Shown piece after piece: positions 5,631 to 6,375 of a stretch of DNA of 6,375 bases. Made by a program: the position numbers and the translations under genes. Numbering within the stretch: the stretch's first letter is position 1; every line of letters starts with the position of its first letter. This DNA comes from UBA9926 sp964524295. Its GTDB lineage: Bacteria > Pseudomonadota > Gammaproteobacteria > Pseudomonadales > Azotimanducaceae. The stretch lies in NCBI GenBank assembly GCA_964524295.1, contig CAZGCW010000224.1:1-6375 (forward strand), read 5' to 3'. The notes beneath the pieces are model-generated. The model saw only the letters and a program-made list of their open reading frames with translations. It had not been told where the DNA came from and did not search any database.

Positions 5631-6212
5631 ATGAGTTATCAACAGCTGGAAAAAACCTTTTATCGTCTTGCACAACTGGACCACGCCAGCGCGATGTTGG
5701 GCTGGGACCAGCAGGTCATGATGCCGTCCAAAGGGAATGAACCCCGAGGCCTTGCCCTGGCCGAGTTGTCTGGCATTGCCACTGAAATACTCCAGCAAAA
5801 CGTGCTAGCTGATTTATTTTCGGCAGCTGAACTAACGGAAACGGACCTACAACCCTGGCAGCAGGCCAATCTCAGGGAAATGCGCAACACCTGGAAAAGA
5901 GCTCTGGCGATACCCAAAGAACTGGTTGAAGCTGAAGTTATTGCGACTAATGAATGTGAATATGCCTGGAGGCACTATCGCCAGCATAACAACTGGCAGG
6001 ATTTTCAACCCTTGCTGCAAACGGTATTCGACCTCGTGAAAGAAAAAGCCCAGGCCCTGCATTCGGTACTGGCAACAGAGCAAGGGTACATCAATGACTA
6101 TGATGCGCTACTGGACCTTTTTGATCCAGGAACCCGCCTTGCCAGTGTAGATCGCCTATTTAATCAACTAAAAGCGGTCCTACCGGACCTGCAGCAATCC
6201 ATCATGGAGTAG
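5631..6212 (+). CDS. M32-family metallocarboxypeptidase, N-terminal part ending at an in-frame TAG
   Basis: The frame from ATG 5631 encodes 193 residues of a thermostable-carboxypeptidase-1-type protein (peptidase family M32, PF02074). It begins with YQQLEKTFYRLAQLDHA, the family's opening helix, followed by the hallmark LGWDQQVMMP at 23-32 and E-P-R-G-L-A-L at 37-43. INDYDALLDLFDPG (154-167) matches the family's 'YdaLld.yePG', and the helix DRLFNQLKAVLPDL is at 174-187. M32 enzymes are about 500-residue cytosolic zinc carboxypeptidases that release C-terminal residues from peptides. The HEXXH zinc site lies beyond the window. The frame stops at TAG 6210-6212, but family sequence resumes immediately in the same frame (see next entry), so this is not a natural C-terminus. 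The open frame extends upstream to 5511, but family length supports ATG 5631. The Shine-Dalgarno is weak. Confidence 0.85.
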   Translation: MSYQQLEKTFYRLAQLDHASAMLGWDQQVMMPSKGNEPRGLALAELSGIATEILQQNVLADLFSAAELTETDLQPWQQANLREMRNTWKRALAIPKELVEAEVIATNECEYAWRHYRQHNNWQDFQPLLQTVFDLVKEKAQALHSVLATEQGYINDYDALLDLFDPGTRLASVDRLFNQLKAVLPDLQQSIME

Positions 6213-6375
6213 CAATTAAGCCTGCCAGCACCGCTGCAACCCAGTAGCCCGGTCGCCCGGAAGACTCAATTAAAACTGTCCAGAGACCTCATGAGCCTAC
6301 TCGGCTTTGACTTTACAGCGGGCCGACTCGATGAGGCAGCCCATCCTTTCTCAGGTGGGGTCAGTGGTGACAGCC
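6213..6375 (+). pseudogene. In-frame continuation of the M32 carboxypeptidase after the amber codon (runs off right edge)
   Basis: Reading on from the TAG without a frame change gives 54 more codons. They include S-R-D-L-M-S-L-L-G-F-D-F (217-228 if the stop is counted as 194), TAGRLDEAAHPFSGG (229-243) and SGDS. This is the family's conserved 'LGFDF.aGRLD.s.HPF..g...D' block, so the two parts were one gene. The break is a single codon, without deletion or frameshift. The gene may be freshly inactivated, the base may be an error, or the codon may be read through. With the catalytic domain beyond the edge, I cannot tell whether further lesions exist. Confidence 0.75.

Overview
The window looks like chromosomal DNA of a gammaproteobacterium, possibly a marine or environmental one. 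Base composition is about half G+C, and there is an ordinary gene set of small enzymes without phage, plasmid or transposon genes. The taxon is an inference from overall protein character, not from a marker gene.

Layout: six genes lie on the minus strand, read from right to left. They are a secreted SnoaL/NTF2-like protein (4970-5443), a short-chain dehydrogenase/reductase with an unusual C-terminal tail (3731-4648), an alpha/beta hydrolase with a probable signal peptide (2760-3587), a nitroreductase-family flavoprotein (1930-2547), an aminoglycoside/ecdysteroid-kinase-like phosphotransferase (719-1798) and the N-terminal end of a TauD/TfdA-type dioxygenase (203 to beyond the left edge). On the plus strand, divergent from the SnoaL-like gene, an M32-family metallocarboxypeptidase starts at 5631 and runs off the right edge. 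It carries an in-frame amber codon at 6210-6212.

Gaps between the minus-strand genes are 131 to 515 bases, so a single tight operon is unlikely. The same orientation and the mix of oxidoreductases, hydrolase, kinase and small SnoaL-fold protein fit a loose small-molecule modification or catabolism neighbourhood, but no substrate can be read from the sequence. Several starts were moved to internal codons because good Shine-Dalgarno sequences and family lengths agree on them: GTG for the dehydrogenase, TTG for the SnoaL-like gene, and ATG two or one codons in for the kinase and nitroreductase.

The most notable observation is the M32 gene. Its protein continues recognisably in the same frame past a TAG followed by CAATTA. 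This is either a nonsense mutation, a sequencing error or suppressed/readthrough translation. The non-coding stretches hold a bulged 11-bp stem-loop, a very AT-rich island with two TATAAT hexamers and some short palindromes. I see no mobile element, CRISPR array, rRNA or credible tRNA, and no convincing new multi-gene system.
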